From positions 1,736,001-1,800,000 of the forward strand of contig JAVHNS010000005.1 of the NCBI GenBank assembly GCA_036872755.1: a stretch of 64,000 bases of DNA. Reading direction: 5' to 3'. Source of the DNA: Orbilia blumenaviensis (taxonomy: Eukaryota; Ascomycota; Orbiliomycetes; Orbiliales; Orbiliaceae). A model generated the notes under the pieces. That model was not told where the DNA came from. It was given only the letters and a program-made list of their open reading frames with translations, and did not search any database. Positions within the stretch are counted from its first letter, which is position 1; the number at the start of each line of letters is the position of its first letter. Position numbers and translations under genes: made by a program. This document shows positions 46,460 to 59,576 of the stretch, piece after piece.

Positions 46460-49129
46460 TGTTCCTTTTTTTTTTCTTGGGAGGGGGTGTGGATGGGGAG
46501 GTGTGGATGGAGGTGCTGTATATATGGCTGGGTATTAGGGATTGTAAACCCTTTTTTTGGATGATGATGGAGGGGTCAGTGCTCCATACGAGAGATCTGG
46601 AGATCTGGAGATCTTGAGGCCTGGGATTTATGGAGAAGAGGGAGAAGTTGGAAATCCTGGGATGGGTAACCCAGAAGTGTATGTATATTTTACGATATCA
46701 GGAAGGGCCCGGGAAGGGAGAGTCTGTACATATAAAAACCACAGGTATATATTATACTGCTACTACTATATTTCACCATCTTTCAACATCAATTCTTTCT
46801 TTTAGGGAAGCCGGGAGCAGAGTATATCAATATCACCAGATTCGACCCACCCCAGATGGATAAAGAGATGTATCCATACAACTTCTACAAACCGAAGAAG
46901 AAGAAGAAGAAGAAAAAGTAGAACAAAGGACCAGAAAGAGCAATAGTCAGCACCCGGCCCACCCGAGCCGATGAACCCGTAATAAACGTTGAACAAGTAC
47001 CGTACAAAGACCGGAAGCCTGCTTTATAAAAGAATCAAAATCCAGCCGCACATTTCATGACATATATAAGTACAACCGCATCAGACATCAGGCCCACCCC
47101 CCAAAAGAAACTGACACCCTGCATATATAACCAGGTACTCAAGTACACAAGGTACCCAAGCAAGTACCGACCCAGATAAGGTACCATATCATATTTTATT
47201 ATATTAATAGGTATTAACGTATGATCAAAAAGCTCTGGATCCGCCCACCGATAAGCCGAACCCTACAACCGTCCCCCCTCCCTTCGCCATCAATATCAAT
47301 GCTGTGCTGCATAGACTAGTAAGCTAAGCTAAGCTTATCCCCACAAAATCCGCCGGCCTGTACATACGTATCGGTAGGGTTAAAAAATACAAACCAATCA
47401 CAACCCTCCCAAAATATCGGTTTATACCATACTACACCTGCGGGTACGTAATGCTATTTACGTAAAAAAACACCCTACCTACCAACTTTCTCTCTTCAGC
47501 AACCCTCCTCTTTTTTTCTACTTGCTTTCTCTCTCTCTGTCTATCTGATTTGGTTTTGGTTTTGATTTTTGATTTTGATTTGACACATACATCCATCATC
47601 ATCCTGCATCAATTTTAGCAAGATAAGCAAGGGATAAGAAAGCTAGCTAGAAGGGAAAATCCCAGTGCTTCGGATAATTACTTGTTAGGTTTAGCTTTTC
47701 CTCTCTCGAGCTGGCTAGCGCCTGGTAGAAATGAATCGAATCGAATCAAATGAATGAGAAAGAAAGACGCCAGGTGATATCATTTCAAAGAAGAACGGTG
47801 AGGAAAAAGGTATCGTACATCTCTGGACACACGCACGCCTGCAGCAAGCCATAGCTATAATAACTAGCATACTATAGTCAAAAAACAAAAAAAAGAAAGA
47901 AAGAAAAGAGATAAAGAAAGGGCACAGTACACAAAAGGAAACTACAAATAATAGAGATAGATAGCTTAAGCTCCGAATCCACAGCTATCTCTTTCTCAAA
48001 AAAAAAAAAAAGGATAAAAAAAGAGAAAAATAGCTGGAAGATGGAAGTGTAGACAAAGGTAGCAAACTGGATCACTCGAAAGGATTATTTTGATAGGAAA
48101 AACCGAGGTTCTGTTTTGTAACAAAAGTAGTAGTAGCCAAAAGGTGTTTTTTCTGTCGTTTTTTTTGTTTTTTTACCCATCAGTTCAGATCCTCCAACCC
48201 CCATATCGAATAATACCGGTTCGCTATTTCATGAAGCCTTTCCCACGAGCTCCCGATTAGTGATATATAATAAAAAAATAATATATAATTTTGTGTAAAT
48301 AACTGCAATTGTGTGTAGCACCTACCTCATCCAACTAGGTATCAAAGGAAAAACTCCGCTCTCATCCGTACGCTCATTCACTTCAACTACAACGTAGACA
48401 TAAAACGTGCATTCACACGGAAAACAGACAAAAGTGATGACAAGAAAGGGGGGGTGACTAAACGCCAGTTGATAGCATTCCCAGCAGAAACAAAAGACAC
48501 ACATAGCAAGATACTATACTTGATCCGCAGGAGGTGCAACTTTCAATTCGCATGCATGCAAGGAGCAGGAAACAAAGAACAGGACAGCAATCAATCAATC
48601 AATCATAAACCCGGGAGAAAAAAAGTAGTCTCCCATTTCCCATTTGCGGAGTTAAAAAATAAAAAGGAAGCTTTCCTCAGAAACGAAGATAAAAGAGACT
48701 CCAAAGGAGAAGCTAACTTGTGAACGAATGTCCCTTTTTTTGAAAAGAGTGACTGAGAGAAAGAGCATATGTGAACGACAGTCCCTCTCAACCAATACCT
48801 AAAAAAAAAAAGAGGACGGAACTTGTGAATAGAAGAAAAGAAACCCAGGCTCCTCCCATTATTTGACTCCCCGTTTCCCAATTCCAATTCAAAAACAAAA
48901 GCCGTAGCAGTTGTAGGCCAAAGGAAAAGCCCTCGATGATAAAAAACCCCAGATAAAAGAGAACAAAAAGAAGACAAAAACTGAGAATCCGCGTACTTAG
49001 CAAAGCACAACCATATAAAGGAACAACGTAGCCGGTTAAAATAAGGCCATTGCTCGTTCGTTTGCAAGGAAGTCTGCAAAAGCATCAGACAAAAAAAAGA
49101 AAACAAGGAGGAAAGAGATGGATGAGATC
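46460..49129. other. 2.7-kb intergenic region
   Basis: No gene recognised. 46560-46640 has GGAGATCTGGAGATC repeats; 46890-46920 has AAG triplets; 47510-47590 is a TTTTGATTT-type repeat; poly(A) stretches occur at 47999-48012. A 167-codon minus-strand frame at 48603-49106 is Phe/Ser-rich, has no homology I recognise, and is most likely 3' flank of the next gene. Confidence 0.5.
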
Positions 49130-49826
49130 TCAGAAGTAGAAGTCTCCCTTCAACATCCTCTCCTGGACCTCATCGTGCTTGGGAGCAGCGTTCTGAGCTG
49201 GAACTCGCGGTGGAGGACCCATGGATTCCTGAGTAGCCCTATGCTCATTCTCTGGTTCTAACCATCCAAACACTAGGTTAGCATAAACCGTCTGTAAAAA
49301 AAATAATAACAACTACATCATACTATCCTCTAATATAGAATGAAAATGTAACAAAAAAAGCAGGAGAGTGGGACTAACCACCTTCGCCAACAGTTCCAAA
49401 GCTCATGCTCCTCTTAACATCCATCAAAGCCCTGGCACCGAAACTAAGTCGCCTAGCAAAACTCCCACTAGAAGAATTGGGTGGCGAAGAAGTCAGGTCG
49501 AAATCTCGCTTTTCGTCGGAGTCCACATCGATCATGGAGCTGGCACGGGAGGAAATGGAACTAATACTAGCCCTCCGGCCTCCTGCTCCTCCGTTCGAAG
49601 AAGCGTATCCTCCAAACCATGGTGCTGGTGGTGATGTTCCTGTGGTGCTAGTTTCGGAGTAGGACATTCGTCGACGGTGGTTGGCCTGGGCGGCAGCGGT
49701 GGTGATTGGACCGGGGTAGGTGGATGGTTGTGGGGGGCGGAAGTACTCGGTTATGGAGCCTCGACGTTGGGGGTACGAAGGAGCAGCAGCGTGGGAGGAA
49801 GAATCGTCGGCTGATTGGGAAGACAT
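49130..49826 (-). CDS. Ser-rich fungal protein with repeated RRxS motifs
   Basis: Two exons, 49826-49379 and 49272-49130, encode 196 residues; the acceptor CCTAG joins GEG to VFGWLEPENEHRA. It has no enzyme domain that I recognise. It is predicted disordered, with five basic-Ser sites: QRRGSITEYF (about 24), RRRMSYSE (54), GRRASISSIS (84), ARRLSFGARAL (127) and VKRSMSFG (141). These resemble PKA or other basophilic kinase sites, and RxxS is also a core of 14-3-3 binding motifs. Other landmarks are SPPAPWFGGYAS, RRLSFGARAL and the C-terminal QERMLKGDFYF. The arrangement (YSETS.TGTSPP..PFGG, RRASISSIS, RRLSFGARA, then an aromatic G-x-W) is one I associate with a conserved uncharacterised Pezizomycotina family; that is from memory and unverified. 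Confidence 0.7.
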
Positions 49827-52800
49827 GTCTGATTCTGATAATGATAATGATAATGATAGTGATAAATGATAAATGATAATTTACTTTTCTTTCTTTCTTT
49901 CCTTCCTTTTTGTTGTTGTTTTGGTGTATGTATTTGTTTTTCTACGAGCAGAAGCAACAGTGGCCGGTAGTGGCAGTGGCAGTGGCAGTGGCAGTAGTGG
50001 TAGTGTGAATAGTACGAGTATGATGACCAAGAGTAGTAAAGTTATGTCGGAGAAGGATGGATGGATGGATGGATGAATGAATGACTGAAAGGGAGGGAAA
50101 GGGACGACGGTTATATATAAATAAGTAGTAGTAGTAGTAGTAGGAGGAGTAGTAGTAAACAACAGGTCAGATGGCGAGATGTTTTTGGAATTTTTGGTTC
50201 AAGACAATTGCTGTTTCTGAGGGACAGCTTTCAGCTAATTAAGCTCAGTTGGGTTGAGTTGAGTATAGCAATAATACTAAGTGTGGATGGTGTTGTTGGC
50301 TGGGCTGGGCTGGCTGCAGCTTGCTTGAGCTTGGTTGGTTGGTTGGTATTTTAAAATCCAATTCCGTTTCCAATCGATCGATTCAGATGAAGTTCACCCC
50401 CCACAACCAAAATATTAATAGTTGAAGATAAGAGGACGATGAGAGAAAGGGAGAGAGAGAGTTATGATGTATCCAAACAGAAGGAGTCGAGAGAAGCTAG
50501 AATAGAAGGGGGGAAAAGAAGAAGAAGAAGAAGAAGAAGAAGAGAGGAAATGAGAGGAAATGGGAAGAGCGGAGGGTGTGGTGGATTTATATATTATAAA
50601 AGGCAAGATCGGTGAGACTGTTCAAGCACAATACACTTCACCAAGTTCAAATGCAAGGTCAGTAACACCAAATAATACCAAAGTATATACTTGGGGTATC
50701 TACAAAGGTACTACTATCCTTCTGGAGAATTAATTAATCGATCGCTCGAGGCTGACGAACGCTTTTACTCTTATATAAAAAGTACTCTAGGTGATGTACC
50801 AGGATGTGATATTTCATGGAAGGGAAACACACACCCACGCACAGGAGAGGGATCCTGGACCAAGAAGGAGAAGATGATGATCGAGACGAGTCAAGTCGAG
50901 GTCCACGACCGACTGTCCTTCTCCAGATTATACCCTCGAGGGTCCAACGACACTACGACATGGCCAGGAAAAGCAATAGCAAAAAAAAGCAGCAAGCACT
51001 TATCAGCAGCTCCAGCAGGTAGTGCAGTGCCGTGGAGGTAGAGGGAAGGGGGAAGGAGAAGGAGGAGGGGGGTGTGCAGGCTAGCGCAGACCCGTCGAAG
51101 CTTACCCAAGACTGGGATCGTTAAAGTTGCAAAATTAGCGGAATATGGGGTAAAGTTCCAAAAAAGCCAATGCAGCGGGTGCAACTGTGCATGCCTGCCC
51201 CATTTTTCCATTGCATTCCTCGACATTTCTGGCTACTATATAGCTGCTGGTACCGGTCGCTGCACTCAAGCTTGCTGCTGCAACTAGTCTAAAGGGCTGG
51301 TTCGCTGAATGGATAAACTTGCCTTATCCTTGCTTTTGTGTCATCTATCCCCTCAGGCATGTGTGAAAAGAGTGTCGATGATAGGTAAAATATGGATGTA
51401 TCTACTGCTGCAAGCTTGCATATGGTCGGTCCATCATTCGCATTCATGATCAGGGCGGTGCGGTGTACTCGAGTTACGTCTGGTATCCGGACATGGGGGC
51501 CAGGTACATGTACCATGTACAGTTACATATGTGGATGCATGCTATCGATTCGATTCTCCAGTCCTATAGCTACCGCTTCTTTCATATTTCTTTCTTCTAT
51601 TCTTTCTTTCTTCTGCTTTCTACTTTCGCTTTTTCTTTCTTGCGATGGGGTCACGCATCACCGTCGTTGCGTCGGCATTCTCCATACCCGGCGGCCGTGT
51701 GCAGCTTACCTACAAGCTTGTGCCCGGTCACTCCATCTAGATAAAGGAGAGCAGATAAAAAGGTAAAATTATCAATTCGAACAGGAGTATGATAATCCCC
51801 AACCGTTGGCCTTTCCCTTGCAATGACCGCCGTTTGATCGTTCCAGCCAATACACATGCAATCGATCAATCCACCACACCCACAACCCTGGCCGGCTCGA
51901 ATTTCCTGCTTGCTTGTTGGACAAACGACCAGTTGCCTCCCACTTTCCCCACCCCAAAAAAAAGGAAGTGCCAAACAGGGCCAGAGGTAATGGCGAAACG
52001 GTAAAACACTGAAACCTTGCAATTGCGCGGACTTAAACCGCCTACGCTACGCAGGATTCGATCGAAAGATTGGCGTTGAGAAGAGGGGTGGGACATGCAC
52101 CACTCGCAGGACCCATAAAAAAAAAAGGAAACAAGTACAGTGACCTCCACTAGTCTAGAACTACATCGATTCCTTTTCCCTCTGAAAGGGTTCGCACATG
52201 TCAATTCTAAATATTTGGCTTCTTCTCCTTCTCCTTCCTTCCCAAAGCTCGCGGTTTTTTGATAGTAGTACTATTCCTTCTGCTGTGCTTTAGCTAAGAA
52301 GGAAACCCTTAAGATTTCCCTTCCCAACCCCAACACGCAGAAACATTCTGCCGGCGCGCGCGGGCACAGCCTGCTTGCTTGCAGCTTGTGCATACACCTA
52401 CATCCATCACATATAACAGACCTACATACGTACATCCATACATACATACACATTTCTAAAGTACTTCCTTAGGGGGTTACAATACTATCATACTATCGCG
52501 AAAGGTTATATGTACTTCCATTCCGGATATCCTTATGCCGGTTGCGCCGTGGCTGGGCAGCTTAGCTACTAGAGCTACCTCCTACTACTATACTTTTACT
52601 TCTTCACACCCTGCCAAACTGCTTGAACGAATTGATCCTCTTTTATGTTACCATACCCCGTATCACAACCCAGCCCAACAGGAAGGTCCTCACGGAATAT
52701 GCAATTGCAATTCCAAAAACCCCTCTCTCCCTCAAAAGAAATACAAAGAACCTAAGTAAGGTAGCTCTGTTCGATTCCAAAACCCTCTTCGAACTGTTAA

Positions 52801-53699
52801 AAGTCAGGTCTTTAACCGACCTGCAAAAAAAAAGCCAAACCCAAAAACCCCCAGAGAAAAAACCATGAATCCTAGGTACTCAACACTTGCTTTGTAATAC
52901 CTTTTCCTTGAATTGCAAGTTTTCCTGAAAATATGCACAATACAGTACAATGAACTGTATACTGCAGGGAAGTTAACCCCCCCCCCCAGTCTTACAGGCT
53001 ACAGGGTCTCCAAAGCTCCATTGCATCGACAGGCCCTTGTTTCTTAACTACCTAGTTTGCGACATTCGCGGGGAAATAACGTTCCAGTTTCCTTTTCCCC
53101 AAGAAAAAGTTCAATGCGGTTCAGCTTTACATCCCCCTCCTCCTTCTCCCCTAGCTAGCTCGCTCTTCTACATAGAGATCCACTTAGCCTCGAATCCAGG
53201 CGCTGCAGCCAAAAGATCCACCTGCAGTTAGGTCTGGTGGCCATTACCCCCTCGCCTGCAGCTTTTTGTGGCGTTTCGACCCCACAGATAGCAACGCAAG
53301 AACCCAAAAATGCAACAGGAAATATTGCAGATTGGAGACGAAAGGTTAACCTGGACGTAATTGTAACTGTGTAGCACAGTCCGCCCCGCAGCCGCATACA
53401 TCTTAGCCATTTTCACTTTCATGTACCTCCGACTTTATTTTCTGATCAAAGAGGAAAAAAAAAAAATCCTTGAATTGCTAAGTACTTTCAAGCTTTGTAC
53501 ATGTACCAAAAAAAAAAAAAAAAAAAAAAAAACGAATAAAGCACATGACGGGCTTATATATACAAATTATCATGTCCCTTAGTTTAATAAGTATGCATAT
53601 GTACACATTTTTCACATTATCCCTTTATATATATACACTTCCCTCCCACTAGCTTCTTTTTTATACAAAAATACAAGACACTATACAATAGTGCTATAT
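49827..53699. other. 3.9-kb intergenic region
   Basis: No gene accepted. It contains AGTGGC and GGCAGT hexamer repeats at 49964-49996, GGAT repeats at 50057-50076, TAG triplets at 50126-50143, GAAGAA triplets at 50517-50543, TAC/CATA repeats at 52420-52450 and poly(A) at 53508-53532 (25 A). A 68-codon frame at 50816-51022 with a Lys/Ser-rich end (MARKSNSKKKQQ) has a real ATG but no other support. Confidence 0.5.
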
Positions 53700-55712
53700 T
53701 TACAAGCACTGGTAGTAGTATGGGTTCTAAAAAGAAAGATAAAATAATTAGTAAAAAAATCCTCAAATGATACCAATTCAATATCAGCATCTAGGGATTG
53801 ATTATAAACTTACCAAGACAGTGCAAGTCCATGGAGCCTCGCAAGCGGTCGGTCCATTGTAGTTGATACCACCACACTGAGCCCAGTGTCCAGCAACCGC
53901 AGTAGGGGTAGCGCTAGCAGTTGTCGACCTGGTAGTAGTCCTAGAGGAGGTAGTAGTAGTCCTGACAGAGGTGGTAGTGCTCCTAGTAGTAGTGGTAGAA
54001 GTCCTTGGCGACGCGGTAGTCGTAACAATCCTGGAGGTGGTGGTGGTGACGACTGGGGTGGTGGTCCTGGTGGTAGTGCTGCTGGTAGTGGTTGGACGAA
54101 CACTGGTAGTAGTGCTGGTGGTTGGGTTCTTCCATCCCTGGATCTCGTCGAGGTTGAGGACGTAGTCGGTGTTATAAACCGACTTAAGGAGATCGAGAGA
54201 GTTCCATTGTCCGCCGGAGATGAAGTCTCCGCTCCAGATGCAGAAGTAGACCCAGTCGGCTTGGTAGAGTTGGAGCTGGGCGGGGTCCATGATGGAGCCG
54301 ATTTCGGTGGCGGCAATGATCTTCTTGTCGTCGACGAGGTCGAGGAGGGCGTTGTAGGTGGCGGAGATTGGCTGTTATATCGTCATCATATCAATTAGCA
54401 AAAAGTTGAACTTCCATACACACACACACACACACACACATCTCTATCGTTTCTATAGAGTTGTGTAGATATAGATATATCGGAGAAACTTACGCCGTGA
54501 TCACCCTGAGTATAAGTATCAGCGCTGACCATATCAATGGTAGCATCACCAGGATACCAATCCGCAGCAACAGAGTTCCAAACCCACAACAAGTTCTTAA
54601 TGTTATGGTGGTTGGTAAGACGGTCATAGACCAAGTTCCACAACTTCTTGCATGGCTCTGGGCCCTGAGCACCCCACCAGAACCACTTACCCTCAGCCTC
54701 GTGCAGAGGTCTGAAGAGAACTGGAACACCAGCAGTCTCAAGCTTCTTCAACTGAACGGCGATGGTATCGATATCGTGGATGATGAGGGTATAGTTGGCA
54801 TTGGTGGTATCCGCGAGAGCAGTGGCGACGTTGAAGTCAGTGGCGGCGGTGTAGAAACCAGACCACCACCTCTGCTCGGGAGTATCGTAAAGACCAACGG
54901 GGGCACCCCAATGCCAGCAGAAAGTAACAATACCGCCACGGGCAGCGAAGGCAATAGCCTTATCAACATCAGTGCTGGATGCACCACGCGAGGTACGAGA
55001 GTCGGTGTAGTCCATAAGATCAAGACCGATAATCGCAGGGGTCTTTCCAACATTGGTCTCAACCCAGTCAAGGGAAGCCTGGTCTTGCTGACCGGAAAGG
55101 ATATGCTTTCCATAGATGCTACCAAGATACTTAAGCAATGCCTTGGCATCAGAGTTGGCAGCGGGGTTAACTGGGGTAGTGCTGATCTGATGAGGACCCC
55201 TTGGAACAGATGGAGACAATGTGATGGCGTCAATAAGATACCATCCCCAGTTGTTCTGGATCTGGATGGTGTTCGATCCGGCGTTCAAGAGAACCTGTCC
55301 GGCAGAAACGGTGACCCAGTCGGTGGTCGCGGGGAGGGCAACCTGGCCTCCACCGGCTCCGTTCAAGACAACGGTGGTATATTTGTCGCCATATGGGCCG
55401 TTGTAAATGATCTTGAGATCGTAAAGACCCTGCGAGGCGCTGGTGACGGTGAATTTGATCTCGTCGCCAGCGGTATCGAAACCCTCGATGTATCCGGTGC
55501 CTACATATATCCAAAAGTTATATCAGCATCGAACCCTCTTTTAAAAATAAAAAAAAACCGCGTTTTAAAGCTAAATACATACCACTGAATCCAGCAACCG
55601 AAGTTCCAACGGTAACACCAGTCAAAGTCGCATCCTCAGCTTGGTAGGTCGTCGTCTGTGCAGACGAAGTCCCAGCCAAAGCGGCCAGGACGAAAGGCAA
55701 AAGACCCAACAT
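53700..55712 (-). CDS. secreted endo-1,4-beta-mannanase, CBM35-GH26-CBM1
   Basis: Four exons (55712-55583, 55500-54494, 54371-53814, 53726-53700) encode 573 residues. Signal peptide 1-18 ends at TSSA. A CBM35-type beta-sandwich (about 20-145) begins YQAEDATLTG and includes YDLKIIYNGPYGDKYTTVVLNG and WGWYLIDAITL. The GH26 domain (about 155-430) has GKHILSGQQDQ, FCWHWGAP, acid/base Glu311 in RPLHEAEGKWFWWG and nucleophile Glu402 in ATEIGS. A Thr/Ser/Arg linker (about 450-535) leads to a CBM1 at 541-573 with Cys545, 556, 562 and 572 and aromatics for cellulose binding. The last 8 residues come from a 27-nt exon. It should hydrolyse beta-mannans outside the cell, anchored to cellulose by CBM1 and to (galacto)mannan or uronic-acid sugars by CBM35; the CBM35 ligand is inference. 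Length is typical. A CA repeat lies in intron 2. Confidence 0.96.
54417..54440. repeat. CA dinucleotide repeat inside intron 2 of the mannanase gene
   Basis: About eleven CA units on the plus strand (GT on the transcript) within the 122-nt intron at 54493-54372. A GU-rich intron of this type can vary in length between strains without touching the coding sequence. Confidence 0.85.
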
Positions 55713-58700
55713 CGTTACTTCCTATCTTCAGATACACAAAGGTCGTAAAGAAAGAAAGAAATAAAAAAAAAAAACTATACAGTCGAACCAAGACTACTGC
55801 TACTCGTGGCGCAAGCAAAGCAAAGCAACGAGAAGGCGGGTGAATCCAGAATACTTATACATCTTACCTACCTTTATTTTCCCGTGTGCCGAATTTTTAA
55901 TATAAATTTCATCTATTCACATTTTCCCAAAGCTTAGTGACATTTTACCATCATGCTGACTATCAGATGAAAAATCCAGGAACAGATCCAATCGAACCCG
56001 GCAGGCCCTTCCCTTCGGAGCTTCAAGCTCCGAATTGCAAATTTGGGAACCGGAAGGGACCATCGATGAGATCCGGGACACCGGAAAAACAAAGAAGGGA
56101 AAGCAAAGCAAAAGGTGGATAATAAATGTGGAGTCAATGAGAAATCGGATGAAAAGGAAAAACCATATATCACGAGGTATTCCCCCCAGCCTCATAACTT
56201 TCAAGCTTCAATGCGAGCCACAAGCCACGCATAAAAGTCTTTCACGTTCCTGAGAACAAAAAACAGTGTGGGCCATCCAACCAAAAGCCCCGCCGAAGGA
56301 ACCGTCTGTAGAACCTTCCATACATAACTAACATAGGCAGTAACAGTGAGTTCATTTATTTTTCCCCAGTCCATAAACAAAGTCGAAACACCGGATGAAT
56401 CCAATATGTGGGGGCAAGCCGGTCTATCGGGCCGCCCACACAACAAAAAATACCACGCAACGCCACAATACCGACATCCCATATCCAAGATTCGATTAAA
56501 CTAACGCGTCCCTCGCATATACGCCCTTCAATACATGCTCCTACGTAACCTAGGTCCCGGAAAATCCGCCAGACGAGAAGATTAAAAGTTAAGCTACTAT
56601 GTAAGAGTAATGGCGTATTTTCGCAAACATGCTCGGAGGCCCCCCCAGCTATTTACAGTCCGGAACCTATGCGTCCGATTGGACTTTTCGATTCTCCGTT
56701 TAAGTAGTAGCGCATGTTTTCTTTAACGGAACCAGCTTGCGTCTGGTGCCTGATCTACGCCTTCCCGCACGGGAGAAGAAGAAAAAACCGTATAGAAGAG
56801 TTAAAACCATGGTACAGAGAAGGGTAATGTTCGTCTGGGACCACGATTGTTATGGAAGAACCTCGGGACCGAAGTTTTTGCTCTCTCTCGCAAAAACTGA
56901 TCCTTACGGAGGATCGATAACGCAATGGCTAAGCTTTTTTAGGTTTTATTTGATTGTTCCACTCTGATACGGATAGGTAGTCATTGGACCCCGGAAATAT
57001 CGGCAGGAAGCTCAAGATCCTCATACTTGTGGGTCCGATTATTCGGAGTTGACCTGCCCGTGAAGTTTGTGGATGTTACAGGATGCTTTTGAGGGGAATG
57101 ATGGTGGATTAATCATATACTGGTTACAATTGAGTCTTTGAGTCTAACTGACATGATACATGCATATATCATTTGACTTACGTCTTTGACTCTTCGTGGG
57201 AGGCTGGGTTTCATGACCACTTTTGTTCTATAACTGTGTCCCCCCAAATCCGATATATCCAGAAACTACACTCACAAAACAAACATGTAGTCCTGGACCT
57301 AATATAGTCTCGATCCCAGAGCCGCAGTAGTAAGTAGGTAACGATACATCTCCAAGCAGGAAGGTACCAATACACACAGACCTAGTAAGATACATATACT
57401 TCGACTTCCATCGACGCAGGCAAGACGTCAGGGCAAAACCGACAATGATAAACCTGATCATCTATCACCCGCAAACTAACCGATAGTGTCTCGTTCGCTA
57501 ATATATCCGAAGGCCAATGGCCGAAAAAAAAAAAAAAAAAAAAATGAGTGAGAAGAAAAACTAATGTCCATCCCTACATCCAAATTCCAAAAAACCCACA
57601 AGGCATTTCCTCATACCCCACAGGAAAGCGAAGCGATCAGTAAAACCCAGGTTGTCGTGGTCACTGGACCTGGTATATCCGCAGATCTGGGGTGGCAAAC
57701 AACTTGAAAAACGTGGTGGCGAGGACGGTGTGCCAGGATCTGACGATCGATCCATCGATTGGATGGAATATACTTACACAAATGTATATGCTCTTGTCAT
57801 TTCACAGGCCTTATTGATTATGAACTAGTTGGTAAAAACAGTATAGTACTCAATAGTTCTCCGATCTTCCTTAAAGCTTAGATGGCCTTACAGGCTGACT
57901 GGATCGAGGCTAAATCAGCTTGTGGTGATACCAATGCTCTTATATGCATGCTTATCATACCTATAAGCAATCCGTATTAGTTAAACTAATAAATTGGCCT
58001 TAAGGCCTTTAGGCGTGCCTAATTTTCAAATAGCAAAGTCCAATATAAATAACAGGTACTAAATATGTCTGCTGTGCCCAAACAGCAAACGGATAAGGCC
58101 ACCTCGGCTCTTTGAAAGTCCTTAAAATCTAAGCCTCCAGCTTCATCAGCCGTATAGATATAGCACCCCTTCACAAATCCTGGAACTAGACAATACCGCA
58201 ATATCCATAGCTATCAAGAAACCAGCAAAGCCGACAAGCTCAAGCCAAAGCCACCAGGGATGACCAAACATTCAACAAAAGACGATTGTGCCAGCATACC
58301 AATAAACTGACTGCATGGTAAACCCCAGCATACCATACATACCATATCCGCACAAAATAACAATAAGCAGCATGCTAACCGAAAACAGGGCCCCGGGGGC
58401 CTGTCACAAAAAACAGAACAGGGTGCGGGGTAAACTGGTCAACGAGGACGAAAAAACTCTGTTTGAAATGCCGCATGGTGGCATGACGTGCATTTGTAGT
58501 TTTTCTCTCTTTGTGTGTGCGTGTGTCTCAGGGTCGACCCCTCCTCACGCGAGGCGAAGCTGCGCTGGTCATTTATAGAGTTACAGAAAGCTTATATCCC
58601 CCCCCCCCCTCTCCTCTTCTGAATGGTGGGGGGTTTGACATTACGCCTAATGGTGTCGATATTCGAAGTTCTATATCTCGAAGTTCATAGAACCTGTGTA

Positions 58701-59576
58701 GTAGCATGGATCCGTAACCCCCGAATAAGTGCCTGGGTATAAAACCAAGCTTTCAAAACTATACGCTAAGCTTTCTGATGTATCCACTTGATCACAGTTT
58801 GGTACAAGTTTGGGAATGAATCTACGTTTTTTCCTAGAGACTCGTGAATATACTTGTGTATAATAATATTGACGTCCGGCCCCCCAGAAGCTCCCGTTCT
58901 TCTATTTGAAAAAAGAATCAAGACTTCTTTATATCGGGGGAAGCCACCGTCCGTAAAGGATTTTATTCGATTTTTTTACTTTGTTCTTCCTTTTCCACGT
59001 TCTGTCTTTCCCACATAATAGGGAAAGAAGACAGTACTGGGTGAGAGATACGGGAAATACGAAAATAGCAAGTTAACACCCGGTGTAAGAAAACACTTAT
59101 AGGGAAAAAAAAAAGCGGGGGTGGAAAAACGTTTAATAGTCAAGGAGATTCGGGGGAATACGAGTAGGAGACACTAAAACTGTTACATGATAATAGACAG
59201 GAAATCATAGAAGGCAATAAAGGGGATGTGACGGTTTTAGGGGGCGGAATGGTAATTGGAGCGTGGTATCGGGGCGAGCGGCGCTGAAGCCGTTAATTGT
59301 GATGAGGTTATTTTCGACTAAAATTTGGCATTGCGATGCTTTTGCTTGGGGCATTCTACGAGGGAGACTGGCGCAGAAGGTTACCCAAAAGAAATAAAGT
59401 CCTTGATTGGTCAAAAGAAGACTATGAAAAGGAGGAAGAAAAATTGAACAGGATCGCAATATCAAAATAATAACCGAAAAAACCAATTGGCTAGGGTTGC
59501 GTGCAAGAGCATTCGGTGCATGTCGCAATCAAGTAATATGGGGAAATAAAGGGGTTTCGAGATGTTCGACTCAAGA
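55713..59576. other. 3.9-kb intergenic region between mannanase and 14-3-3 genes
   Basis: The first 200 bases are the mannanase promoter, with a TATA-like ATGTATAAGT on the minus strand near 55852-55862. The rest has no gene I can support; the frame at 56201-56482 (minus) is hydrophobic but has no family. Poly(A) occurs at 57524-57544 and a run of 11-12 C near 58598-58609. 58870-59570 is the 14-3-3 3' flank. Confidence 0.5.

Noticed and set aside
48603..49106. 167-codon minus-strand frame after the RRxS protein gene
   Set aside because: Phe/Ser-rich translation of a purine-rich plus strand, no homology, no separate promoter; likely 3' flank.
50816..51022. 68-codon frame ending in a Lys/Ser-rich tail
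   Set aside because: It has an ATG but no homologue known to me. An upstream exon is possible but cannot be shown.
54461..55588. 375-codon plus-strand frame
   Set aside because: It is the antisense shadow of the mannanase gene, whose minus-strand exons carry signal peptide, GH26 active site and splice sites.
56201..56488. 95-codon hydrophobic minus-strand frame
   Set aside because: Starts at TTG; no recognisable family and no support from context.
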